Assembly: GCA_905116865.2 (NCBI GenBank)
Contig: CAJHNH020006113.1
Location: 380,275 to 444,274 of the forward strand
Reading direction: 5' to 3'
From: Candidula unifasciata
Taxonomy: Eukaryota > Mollusca > Gastropoda > Stylommatophora > Geomitridae
Length of the DNA stretch: 64,000 nt
Shown: positions 1 to 11,000 of the stretch, piece after piece
Layout: each line of letters opens with the position of its first letter
Numbering within the stretch: the first letter of the stretch is position 1
The notes under the pieces: model-generated
The model's database searches: none
What the model saw: the letters and a program-made list of their open reading frames with translations, nothing else
What the model was told of the DNA's origin: nothing
Translations under genes and position numbers: made by a program

Positions 1-99
1 AGACCTACTGTCCCGCCATCAAGCTGACTAATTCAGGGTTGGCTGATATTGGATGTTGAGGTGAAAACAGCAGATACGACCGCACAATGATTTAAGACT

Positions 100-440
100 G
101 AACCTAGCAGCAGCAGCAGCAGAAAAAGAAAAAGAAGAAAGAAAGAAAAAGAAAGAAAGAAGAAGAAAGAAGAAGAAGACAGGAGGAGTAGGAGGAGAAG
201 GAGAAGGAGGATGAAGAGGAGAAGGAGAAGAAGAAGAAGAAAAATAACAACAACAAAACAACAACAACAAGAAAAAGAAGAACAAGATACAAAAGATGAA
301 GAAGAACAAGAACAAGAAGGAGAAGAAGAAGGAGGAGGAGGAGGACGAAGAGAATAATAATAAGAATAAGAACAAGGAGGAGGAGAAGGAAGAGGAGGAG
401 AAGGAAGAGGAGGAGGAGATAAGAAGAAGAAGAAAGACAA
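100..440. repeat. Polypurine (GAA/GGA/GAAAA) simple-sequence tract
   Basis: About 340 bases that are almost only A and G on the plus strand, built from imperfect GAA, GGA, GAAA and AAC units. Poly-Ser/Phe/Leu or Lys/Glu open frames across it are composition artefacts. Mirror-symmetric polypurine runs of this kind can form intramolecular triplexes (known property; not shown here). Confidence 0.9.
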
Positions 441-749
441 CTACAACCTTTCAGTATACAGGAGATATGTGTATTTATATCACATTTGATGTACAGAAGA
501 TATGTTTGTTTATTCAATATTTTATGTACATAGCACGGAAAACTTGTAGAAAAGACTTTACAGGTTAAAATTAGAAGAAGAAAAAACGTTAGTTGCATAT
601 CCTGTACAGAAGAGCATTTCAAACATTTGTTCACAACACATTCAGTGCACTACTCAGCCAGAGGTTAAACTTCCAATACAGAAAAGTTCCTCAAACAACC
701 TATGCTACGCCATTTCTAATAAGAGATGCAGACATATTTTGGCACAGCA
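441..749. other. Unannotated intergenic stretch
   Basis: AT-rich single-copy-looking DNA between the polypurine tract and the first minisatellite. No convincing coding, RNA or transposon signal was seen. Confidence 0.5.
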
Positions 750-1415
750 CACCTTCAAACTGAAGCCAACAAACAAATATGTATTGACTGTAGTTCAACA
801 CCCTAATGCATCATGTCACACCTTCAGACTGCAGTCAAAACACTAATGCATCGTGTCACACCATCATATTGCAGTCAACACACTAATGTGTCATGTCACA
901 CCTTCATACTGCAGTCAACTTACTAATGTGTCATGACATTTTCATACTGCAGTCAACATACTAATGTGTCGTGTCATACCATCATATTGCAGTCAACATA
1001 CTAATGTGTCATGTCACACCTTCATACTGCAGTCAACATACTAATAGGTCATGTCACACCTTCATACTGCAGTCAACATACTAATGTGTCATGTCACACT
1101 TTTATACTGCAGTCAACATACTAATAGGCCATGTCACACCTTTATACTGCAGTCAACATACTAATGTGTCATGTCACACCATCATATTGCAGTCAACATA
1201 CTAATGTATCATGTCACACTTTCATACTGCAGTCAACATACTAATAGGTCATATCACACCTTTATACTGCAGTCAACATACTAATGTGTCATGTCACACC
1301 TTCATACTGCAGTCAACATACTAATGTGTCATGTCACACTTTCATACTGCAGTCAACATACTAATGTGTCATGTCACACTTTCATACTGCAGTCAACATA
1401 CTAATGTGTCATGTC
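750..1415. repeat. 40-bp minisatellite
   Basis: About 15 imperfect copies of a 40-bp unit containing ACTGCAGTCAACATACTAAT followed by GTGTCATGTCACACC. The left copies (750-900) are more diverged than the right ones, as is usual for array edges. It lies downstream of the METTL24-like gene, outside any exon found. Confidence 0.9.
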
Positions 1416-1960
1416 GCACAGTTTGGAAAGCTCTGCTCTACAGGATTCTGCAAACCAGTCCAGGCAATTATTGGCTATTTGTGGTTTCTACTAGGCAATT
1501 TTAAGTTCATAGTTCATTGTTGCTCTCTGAAGGGTTCTATGCTTATACCACTGTCAAAATCAAACCAAAGCGATCTGCTGTTACATCGCCTGCAGTCAAA
1601 TCAAATCCGGTTCATTTAAATTATGAAACTGTGTTGACAGTCCTTAAACCAAAGATGTCAAAGGACATTTCACGACCCTAGCCACACTCATACACAAATA
1701 ATGTGATATTACATCATTTAACCAGATAAGCACATTATATAAAATACAACCAAATGAGGACATTACATGGTCCCATCAAAAAGACATAATCAAGCAAACA
1801 TACAAGAGACAGACAAAACTGAAACTAACTAAGTCTGATAATGTAGACAGAAAAAGCTTAAAGCATCATGACAGATTACATACATTAGGTTGAAAGAAAA
1901 ATCTGGAAGAACTATGGAAAAACATAAAATATATTTATAAATGGAAGGGGTGGGGGCAGG
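1416..1960. other. Unannotated intergenic stretch
   Basis: AT-rich sequence with only short open frames that match no family I recognise. No splice-supported exon was found on either strand. Confidence 0.45.
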
Positions 1961-2240
1961 GGGCTGTGTGGTTTCGAGGCATGGTGTCCGAATCGAGTAC
2001 TAGAGGTCTCACATTCAAGCACCAATGAGGACTGAGATTTTTTCGCATGGACTTCTTGATGCATGCGAGTTGGAAATTGAAAAGAGTAGCCTAACGGCAC
2101 TGCCTGGGCAAAATTTTGAATTAAAAATCTACCTAAAGTATTTCAGGATCCCCGCTGGTGCAACAGAGTTTATGAACACTGCTGAGCTTCTTCAGACTCA
2201 GGCTTGAGTTAGAAGAAGAGCGGAGCACTTATGGATTACA
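1961..2240 (+). repeat. Possible SINE-like interspersed repeat
   Basis: The stretch has a tRNA-like start (GTTTCGAGGCATGGTGTCCG, then GTACTAGAGGTCTCACATTC) and finishes near TTAGAAGAAGAG. No second clear copy was found in this window, so the call rests on style alone. Confidence 0.25.
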
Positions 2241-2278
2241 CTCGTGTGCCATGATGTTGATCCACTGAATAAACATAA

Positions 2279-2312
2279 ACATATATATATATATATATAC
2301 ACACACACATAC
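2279..2312. repeat. (TA)n(CA)n microsatellite
   Basis: Alternating AT dinucleotides followed by ACACACAC. It is a simple repeat with no coding meaning. Confidence 0.9.
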
Positions 2313-2507
2313 ATATACTAGAGACAAGTTAAACTGGAAGAATATAAACAACAAAAGTACAGAAATAGAACAGCCCATGGAATGTTGGTAAGTTAAAAAA
2401 ATATACATACAGCACTGAAAGCAACAAATGGAATGTTTCACATGTAATTATAACATTGATTCGGCATTTTCTCTATGAGGTGACTATTTGATTTTTCCTT
2501 TTGTAAG

Positions 2508-2775
2508 CATTCACCGGCTGTGAACTCCGGTGGAAAGTTCTGGTTGTTCGTCCACTTCTGGACTGTGGTCTTGTTCCAGAACTTGAGTTTTGTGTGCACA
2601 TCTGGTTTACACATCCGGCTTATTTGTATGCAGATGGATGGTTGCTTGCCTCTCAGTAAATTGCAGTCCGACTTCGAAGAAAACTCCCCTAATTAGTCCC
2701 CTCTAGCGATATACTTGTTGGGGTAAAGGTGGGTCTATTCTCTGTCTGCCAGAATGGGTGCCCTAGAAACCCAAA
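2508..2775 (-). mobile_element. SINE-like repeat, family A (copy 1)
   Basis: One of about ten copies in this window of a 250-280-bp interspersed repeat. On the minus strand it runs from a head near GGGTTTCTAGGGC to a tail near TTCACAGCCGGTGAA. Diagnostic internal words are the complements of CTTATTTGTATGCAGA and GGAAAGTTCTGGTTGTTCGT. Plus-oriented copies elsewhere end in GAACGTGAAGAAGAAGA, which fixes the 3' end. I see no clear pol III box, so 'SINE' is a working label. Confidence 0.7.
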
Positions 2776-2827
2776 TTGGGACATTTATATTTGACTTCTC
2801 TACATATGGATTAAATACATATAGTTG

Positions 2828-2973
2828 TTAACTCTTTCAGGCCCAGGGAACACATCATACGTGCATAGGTTCCTATCTAGAAGCCCAATGAACGTAATAT
2901 GCTTCGATTATATGTTTCTCTTTAACACCCCTTGGCCCTCTGATGCCAAACCCCCTGGGACTGAAAGAGTTAA
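2828..2973. mobile_element. piggyBac-like MITE with TTAA target duplication
   Basis: A 138-bp element (2832-2969) is flanked on both sides by TTAA (2828-2831 and 2970-2973). Its ends are inverted repeats: left CTCTTTCAGGCCCAGGG, right CCTGGGACTGAAAGAG. TTAA duplication is the hallmark of the piggyBac superfamily. The element has no coding capacity. A related right end (GGGCCGAAAGAGTTAAC) occurs near 31470-31490. Confidence 0.75.
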
Positions 2974-2984
2974 CTATCAGAGGC

Positions 2985-3235
2985 TACGTTAGTGCAGTCG
3001 ATAGGAGACTCACTTTCAAATCCAGCTGCGACTCGCTGCAGCCCATGCCGGTGTTTGAAACCCGGTGGTTCCCAGTGTTCACCTAGCCTCTAGGTAATGG
3101 GTACCAGAGTTAACACTCTGGGGTAACTGGAGGAACGTCGCTGTAGCTACAGAGTTGCGTTTGGACGGTGACACGGGCGGACTTTTCTTATCAGCTGTCC
3201 GTACTGGTGGCAAAGCACTTATGTAACTTCTTCAA
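2985..3235 (+). mobile_element. Possible tRNA-derived SINE
   Basis: Contains AGTGCAGTCGATAGGAGACT (A-box-like) and GTGTTTGAAACCCGGTGG (B-box-like, compare GGTTCGANNCC), then a unique body that ends near CACTTATGTAACTTCTTC. The spacing is compatible with a pol III head. Only one copy of this body was seen here. Confidence 0.35.
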
Positions 3236-4124
3236 CATATCTTCCAGCTGTTGTTGTCAGGTCACATACATACCTAAACATATTGACTTGATTCTCCTCC
3301 TCCTCTTCTCCTTCTCCTTCTGTGTTTGCCATTAAAATGTGGCTGGCATGTTGTGGTTTACTGCTTGGCTATGATAACTATGCCTTTTGGCCCAACACAT
3401 ACGATATTAGTAAACTCTCAATTAGTCAGCTGTTAAGACATGCTTGGTAAAGATGGCAGGTGGTTGTAAATTTTCCCAAAATAATGGAGCCCCCAGAACA
3501 CACGGGGAAAGAATTGACTTGAATCAAAGTGTCATATCAAAAGTATACATGAAATAGGAGTATATTAACAGAAAATGACAGAAACAACTAGTACAATGGT
3601 CATGGCCGCTGCAATGGTCATGTATCAAGTTTGTGTTAGGGCAGGGATTTTTAAACAAGCTTCCAGATCGACCCACACTAAAGTGAGTACTAGGAAATGT
3701 TCAGGAAAGTAAAAGCAGCTCGCATGATACTGAATACATGACCCATGGAGTGCTGTTCCATAAATCCACCTGGGGGCAGCATCATGTACTTTTTTTTACA
3801 TCTCAAACTTGGGAAAATAATACTTTCTTAACAACTGCCATATTCACTATGCACAATCTTATATATATGAAATATCAAATAAGTACAATAATCAGTAGAA
3901 CTTTCATATAAAGTACTCATTAAACAACCAATCGAGCAGTATAACTTGCATATCAAATAAGTAATAACAAATTAGTATCAATCGCATATGACATGGATAT
4001 CTACCAACAAACACAATGCTGTGATGTCAAACAGTGAAACAGCTGGGCTAGAACTTCAAGGAACTCACATCTCAAATCACATACAACTGTTTGTGACTGC
4101 TGGGAGTATTTGTAAACCAGTCAG
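3236..4124. other. 3' flank of the METTL24-like gene; SINE fragment at about 3650-3770
   Basis: Mostly AT-rich DNA with no exon signal. About 3650-3770 resembles the 3' body of the tRNA-type SINE at 6300-6500 (shared GGAAAGTAAAAGCAGCTCGC-type stretch). About 3480-3510 holds a short fragment of the family A SINE head. No obvious poly(A) signal for the minus-strand gene was recognised. Confidence 0.45.
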
Positions 4125-4655
4125 ACTATATGCGAAACAGCTGAGCTACCTGTAAAACAGCTAAGCTACTTGTGAAACAGCTGAGCTATCAGTGAAACAG
4201 CTGACCTATTTGTGAAACAGCTAAGCTACTTGTGAAACAGCTAAACTACTTGTGAAACAGCTAAGCTACTTGTGAAACAGCTGAGCTATCTGTGAAACAG
4301 CTAAGCTACTTGTGAAACAGCTGAGCTATCCGTGAAACAAATAAGCTACTTGTGAAATAGCTGAGCTATCTGTGAAACAAATAAGCTATCTGTGAAACAG
4401 TTGAGCCACCTGTGAAACCGCTGAGCCACCTGTGAAACCGCTGGGCTACCTGCGAAACAGCTGAGCTATCTGTGAAACAGCTGAGCTATCTGTGAAACAA
4501 CTAAGCTACTTGTGAAACAGCTGAGCTACCTATGAAATAGCTAATCTACTTGTGAAACAGCTAAGCCACCGGTGAAACTGCTAGGCTACCTGTGAAACAG
4601 CTGAGCCACCGGTGAAACCGCTACCTGCGAAACAGCTGAGCTACCTGTGAAACAG
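4125..4655. repeat. 20-bp minisatellite containing the METTL24-like stop codon
   Basis: About 26 copies of a 20-bp unit, CTTGTGAAACAGCTAAGCTA, with point variants. The array runs into the last coding exon of the minus-strand gene: the unit's reverse complement (CTGTTTCACAGGTAGCTCAG) supplies the last codons and the TAG stop at 4643-4641. Confidence 0.9.
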
Positions 4656-5039
4656 CTTGGAATCACTGTAGTGGATGAGCGTATTGTTGTCCTGCAGGAA
4701 GTCTGTGTTGATATAATGCAGCTCATAGCAATAGGAGCGTTCCTTCTTAGTGTACACGGAGGTGTAGAGCCCAAATGGATTTTTTCTGTAGTTAAACTTC
4801 CTGAAGCCCATGATCTCAATCTGACGCAGTGTCTCGAACATGTGCACAAAGTCTAGTTTTTCCTTCATTGGATCTCGCAGCAAAGTCTCGTTTGCTGCCT
4901 TCAGACTGTGAAACATTTCTGGCGTGTGTATTTCAAAGCCTAGTTGTTTGACCAGCTTGAGGGAGCCGTCAGTGAGTGCTTGTCTCAGGCTCTCCCATTC
5001 CATGTACTCAATGTCGATTTTCAGATAGTCGATAGGAAC
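4641..5039 (-). CDS. METTL24-like: METTL24-like exon 6 (terminal)
   Basis: Encodes residues 207-338 and the stop. It starts after acceptor TGTTGTCAG at VPIDYLKIDIEYMEWESLRQ, the core of the methyltransferase fold. It continues through LGFEIHTPEMFHSL, GFRKFNYRKNPFGLY and SYCYELHYINTDFL. The final residues KLFHR and the TAG are encoded by the first unit of the 20-bp minisatellite, so the natural C-terminus may have been a little different. Confidence 0.9.
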   Translation of the reverse strand, partial: VPIDYLKIDIEYMEWESLRQALTDGSLKLVKQLGFEIHTPEMFHSLKAANETLLRDPMKEKLDFVHMFETLRQIEIMGFRKFNYRKNPFGLYTSVYTKKERSYCYELHYINTDFLQDNNTLIHYSDSKLFHR

Positions 5040-8000
5040 CTGACAACAGAACATCAGTGTGGGGGGAAATAATGTATGGCATCAGTGTGGGGGAATAAGG
5101 TATGGAGCATCAGTGTGGGGGAATAATGTATGGAGCATCAGTGTGGGGGAATAATGTATGGGCATCAGTGTGGGGGAATAACGTATGAAGCATCAATGTT
5201 GGGGAATAATGTATGGAGCATCAGTGTGGGGGAATAATGTATGGATCATCACTGTGGGGGAATAATGTATGGGCATCAGTGTGGGGGAATAATGTATGGG
5301 CATCAGTGTGGGGGAATAACGTATGAAGCATCAATGTTGGGGAATAATGTATGGATCATCACTGTGGGGGAATAATGTATGGATCATCACTGTGGGGGAA
5401 TAATGTATGCAGCATCAGTGTAGGGGAATAATGTATGCAGCATCAGTGTGGGGGAATAATGTATGCAGCATCAGTGTAGGGGAATAATGCATGGAGCATC
5501 AGTGTGGGGGAAAAACATATGGAGCATCAGTGTGGGGGAATAATGTATAGAGCATCAGTGTGGGGGAGGGGGAATGACATATACAACATCAATGTGGGCG
5601 AGTAATATATTCAACATCAGTGTGGGGGAATAACATACAGAGCACAGATGTTGGGGAATAGCGTTGAGAACAACAGTTGCCACCTCCTGCAGTTCCATCT
5701 ATGCCTGTCCTGTTATTCTATACTGCCTGAAATTCTCCTGTCCATGTGTTTCTGAGGCTTCTATCTCTTCTGCCCTGTGGGTTCGAGTGTAAGGACATTC
5801 TAGTTATATTATGACCAGCTGTTCTCAATGTGTGTCATATCTAGTATCAGTATTCATTCTTCCCCTCTTGATTCACTGGAATTTGTTTATTTCTCTCAGT
5901 AAGTTCTGTATCAGAGATTCAGTGAAACATGTACCGGTATGCTGTTCCATTTTCCTGTTTCGTTGAGCTTCTTAGTCAAAATAGAGTAGACTGATTTCTT
6001 GGTATTAACCTGACCCAGCCACATTTATTTTCATCCCCTTTTTTATTCCTTCATCGGAGGTTGCCCCAAACACTTGAACACAACTCTGAAACTTACCTCC
6101 AAAAATCCCTCGTCTTGAAAGTGTTGCCGTAACGTTTTCAGCTTCCAACCCTTTTTGCCAATTCCATTAGTGGCTGCCAAACCAATCCTGCGGAACTGAA
6201 TCATAGTGTTGTGGGGGACTTCCTGCTCCTTCATGCTGGGCCAGAGAAACATGTTATCTTCAGTGGCTGAGCAGTGAGTCATTAAATTAGATCACACACT
6301 GGGAGCCATCATAGGGTAGCAGCTAATTGTTAGCCTGTGGATCCAAAGGTCGAGGGTTCAAATACGAACGCAGCTGGACTTTTATAAAGAAATGACCCTG
6401 GCTCCCAGGTCGACCCAGCCATAAACGGATACCAGGTAAAGTCCTGGGAAGTAAAGGCAGCTGGCATGATGTACATGCTGATTAAAAAAATATAGATCTA
6501 GCACTGTATATGCGATATGCTGAAGATGTGGAAAATTGTCCTTTATTGTTAATTGTTTTTCATTTTCATTTTTAAACTTTACATCAGATATCTGAGTCAT
6601 GGTTACTAGAGGTGTCCTTAGGTGGTGCAGATATAAAACCGAACAAAAAGTATATCAGAAAGCTTCACCATTTAATAAACACAAACAAAACGTGAACGTT
6701 GTGGCTATGGAGCCTTCTTCAGTATATGCATAGATTAGACAATACAACACAAATACACAATATCCCTTATCTTCAGATCTCGTGGCAGCCAGGTCGATGT
6801 CAAGACAATAGTCTGGCGAGGCACATGGGGCCAGGAAAATAAATATCTGGGTTATGCCAGGGGCCGTCACTCGAGTATAAGATGAAACTGTGTAGGCAGT
6901 TTAGCCCCCTAGGTTTTAGATGAAGCTGTGTTGGCAGTTTAGTCCACTGAGCGCCAGAGTTTCCAAAACTGTACATAAAGCAGTTTTCAAGAGACTTGAA
7001 AACTCTGTCGCTGGAGTGGATAGATTTAATGGCTGTCACCTCCATGTCATGGACACCTTGGTGGTCCTGGGAATTGAAATGCAGTGGTATTGGTTTCAGG
7101 GCGCCGCTTTGCACATCCAAAAGATGTTGTCTGAACCTGTCAGCCAGTAGTAAACCCATTTCCCCAATGTATTTCATGCCACATCTCTAGCAGCTGATGG
7201 CGTAAATGACATTACGTTTCGTGCAATAGAATGCTGTCTATCAGACAATTGTGGCATGCACAAATACCGTTTCATCTGCATTTACTTTTGCTTGCGGTAG
7301 CAATGCAGAGATTAAACAGCACAATAAACCTATGACTAATGTACATGAGCTGAAGTGAACAATTTTGAGATCATATATATCTCCTGTGGCAACTTATGAG
7401 CTGAAGTAAACAATTTTGAGATCATATATATCTCCTGTGGCAAATTATGAGCTGAGGTAAACAATTCTGAGATCATATATATCTCCTGTGGCAAATTATG
7501 AGCTGAGGTAAACAATTCTGAGATCATATATATCTCCTGTGGCAACTTATGAGCTGAGGTAAACAATTCTGAGATCATATATATCTCCTGTGGCAACTTA
7601 TGAGCTGAAGTAAACAATTTTGAGATCATATATATCTCCTGTGGCAACTTATGAGCTGAAGTAAACAATTTTGAGATCATATATATCTCCTGTGACAACT
7701 TATGAGCTGAAGTAAACAATTCTGAGATCATATATATCTCCTGTGACAACTTATGAGCTGAAGTAAACAATTCTGAGATCATATATATCTCCTGTGACAA
7801 CTTATGAGCTGAAGTAAACAATTCTGAGATCATATATATCTCCTGTGACAACTGATGAGCTGAAGTAAACAATTCTGAGATCATATATATCTCCTGTGAC
7901 AACTGATGAGCTGAAGTAAAAGTCCCCCATGAAAACCCATATGGGCCACTGAATGTTGATTTAGCTGTTAGAATAGCTACAAGAAACACATTTGTGAAAA

Positions 8001-11000
8001 GACAAAAATCATGTACACAACAGCTATGTCTCAAAACAAACACAGAACATTGAAACATAATCACCTGGGGTCAAAGGCCATCACTTGACAGCCATAATTA
8101 CCAGTGACACTATCATCAAACTGCCAGTCATAGCCAATCCTGGAGGAAAGAATCAACAAATCAAAGATCTTTCACATTTCATTCATCATTTCCCCGGTGT
8201 GGGTTCCGAGAGACCAGTTGTGGGGAAAAATAGGATAGATCCACTCTCCCCAACCAGAAGGTCGTAAGAGTCAACTTATTGGGGGCTTCCTTCGAAGTTG
8301 AACGGCATCTGTCGGAGAGCCAAGGAACCAACAGTCTGCATACAAATAAGCCAGATCTGTAAAATGGATGCGTACACAAAACTAAAGTTTTGGAACAAGA
8401 CTTAACGCCAAAAGTGGATGAACAGGCAGAACTTTCTGCTGAAGTGTACAGCCTGTCCTTACCAAGGTGGTTATCCATCTTAATGTAATTCTACTGATTG
8501 TTTATGTAAAAACATCAACAATAATGATGATGATGATGATAATACACACAACAAACTATTTTCACAACAGTGACCTGACCTCATCATGAGTCACCAAGTC
8601 CTTTACAGAACCTGACTCCTGTCACAACATTTCTGAAAGTCTCTATTTCTCTAGACAATTCTCCAGCCCTATGTGCTGTCAGAGCCAATATATTCTCAAT
8701 GTTCTGTAGCTACTTTCATAGAAGTTTGCCCCTATCTCCATCTGACTTCACAGGTCACAGATGAAACACAACACATTGCAAATAGCCAGTCTCCAAAAGC
8801 TAAGTGGTTAAGCCATTAGACTTGCACTCTGATGGCTTGAGTTCATTTCCCAATGTACTATTTGGTCAATGAGTGTAGATATTAAGGGATCTTTGCTGAG
8901 GCTACAGTGTTCTGGCTTTGTGTGATGCTCTTCCTAGGGTACTAGCCAATCTATTGCAGGGACTGAGCAATGTAGGATAAAACTTAACACAACCAAATAT
9001 AGTTAACAGACATCAAGTCCCAAACATCACTCAAGTCCCAAACATCACTCAAGTCCCAAACATCACTCAAGTCCCAAACATCATTCAAGTCCCAAACATC
9101 ATTCAAGTCCCAAACATCACTCAAGTCCCAAACATCACTTAAGTCCCAAACATCACTCAATTCCCAAACATCACTCAAGTCCCAAACATCACTTACCCAA
9201 AAGAAAACACCACACACGGCTGTTTGAGGTCGTATGGCGGAGACAGGCACACATTCCAGCCGCCATCATGCCAGTTGCCTACTCGGACATCTTTGTCACA
9301 GCGGACATCTTTGTTTTCTAAATAGCTTCAGGTGAGAGAGAGAGAGAGAGAGAGAACGTGGTATTAATTAATTCAGTATTTTTTATAGGTTACATGCCTG
9401 TATAGACAGAGATAAAATAATTTGTCTGTACTCATCATATATGTCAGAGACAGAGGAGGAGGAAGAAGTAGAGAAGCAGAAGAAGAAGAGGAACAAAAAA
9501 ACAAAATAATTTTAAAAAAACACAAGAAGCAGCAGAAGATGTATAAGAAAAAAGAAACAGGAGAAGCAACAAAAACACAAGAAGGAGGAGAAGGAGAAGA
9601 GGAAGAAGCAGCACCAGCAGCTATAGTAATTACCTGAAGAAAGCCTCCTCAACTCTCTCCAAACTCCAGCCAATGTTTATGGAGAGAGGCGGGAGCTGCT
9701 TGACATGTACCCGGTGAGCCGGACGAGGGGTCGGCCTCTGGGGAATACAGGTAAGAAACAAAGGTCAAGGTCGCACTTCCGTACCTTCAAGTCTACTGGG
9801 TATCTAGCATTAACCCTATTTCAGCCACATCCAGCTCCATGGCAGTTTGGAAACAACTGCAGCAAAGGGCATGGTGCCAGGAAAGAGAGGCAGGAGCTGA
9901 CTAGCATGAAGATGGGCAAAGGATATAAGTGACACCATAGTTAAGAAAATGCAGGAGGTGGGAGAGCTGGCGAGAGATCAAGTTTATTTCAGGCAGGCTG
10001 TGGCGGCAGCTACATGATGATGATGAAAAAACAATAAAATCTGACCATAGCAGGGCTAGAATGTCCTTTAAGTGAAACTGACAGAGCAAAGGAGACAGAG
10101 TAAGACAGAAAGTGAAGAGTGTTAGTTAGAGATGTGTCATACACAAAGCGGATGGACAGGAAGCAGCAGAAAATGACAAAAGACACGACTTCCACCTTTA
10201 GGACATATGTTTAGATGATAGGTGAACAATACAAAAAGAATCAGCATTCAATGGATGACTCTTCAGTACCACGTCAGCCGCCTTTACCTCCCACACAACA
10301 TTTCCTGATGCACATTTTCAGACAGGGTCAATAAAATATCTGGCTCAATGGACTTGAGTTGCGCATTCAATGACAAATATTTACAAATATTTCACTTCTA
10401 ATCCTCAACATTCCCCCCCCCCCCCCCCCCCCTCCAACATAATTTAATATGATACATTTAAGTTTTCCCGGCACAATGTTGTTTATGAGCCAGATTTCTT
10501 TAATGTTCAGAATGTCTATAGTTTGTTCCATTTGATCCAAGAATGTTTCTGTGCATTGTTAAGTTTCAAGGTTTCTACTGTCTTCTTTAGGAATGACATT
10601 ATGACTCTTGCAAGAAGAAGTGTTAGAGCTGTTACAGTATGTGTGAGTGAGACCCTGTGTGTGCATGAAACTGTGTGAGTGTGTCTGAAACAGCCTAATG
10701 CGCTTGTCTCCCTGTGACCACACAAACCTAGCACTGTGCTGTACATACCAACACCAATAAACATTTCCACTGCAAGCCAATCCTGTCTGCCTGTGGTTTG
10801 ACTAAGCAATTTAATGTTCAGTAGTTTGCCACTGCTTTCTGACTGGTTCAACACTCATACTGTTGCGGAAATCAAAGCTGTCTGTTGCCCAATCCCCGCC
10901 AGTTGATTTCAAGCCCAGTATGTCAGAATAATGAAACTGTGCTCGTAATACCGCAAAGAAATATATATATATTACCCATGTGATTCTGGGGTCTCAATGT

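Noticed and set aside
28..634. Poly-Ser, poly-Leu and Lys/Glu frames
   Set aside because: Direct result of the polypurine simple repeat.
4641..4660. Splice donor CACAG|GTAGCT at the end of METTL24-like exon 6
   Set aside because: The same words recur in every repeat unit, and no downstream family-like exon was found. Kept only as a possible refutation of the stop call.
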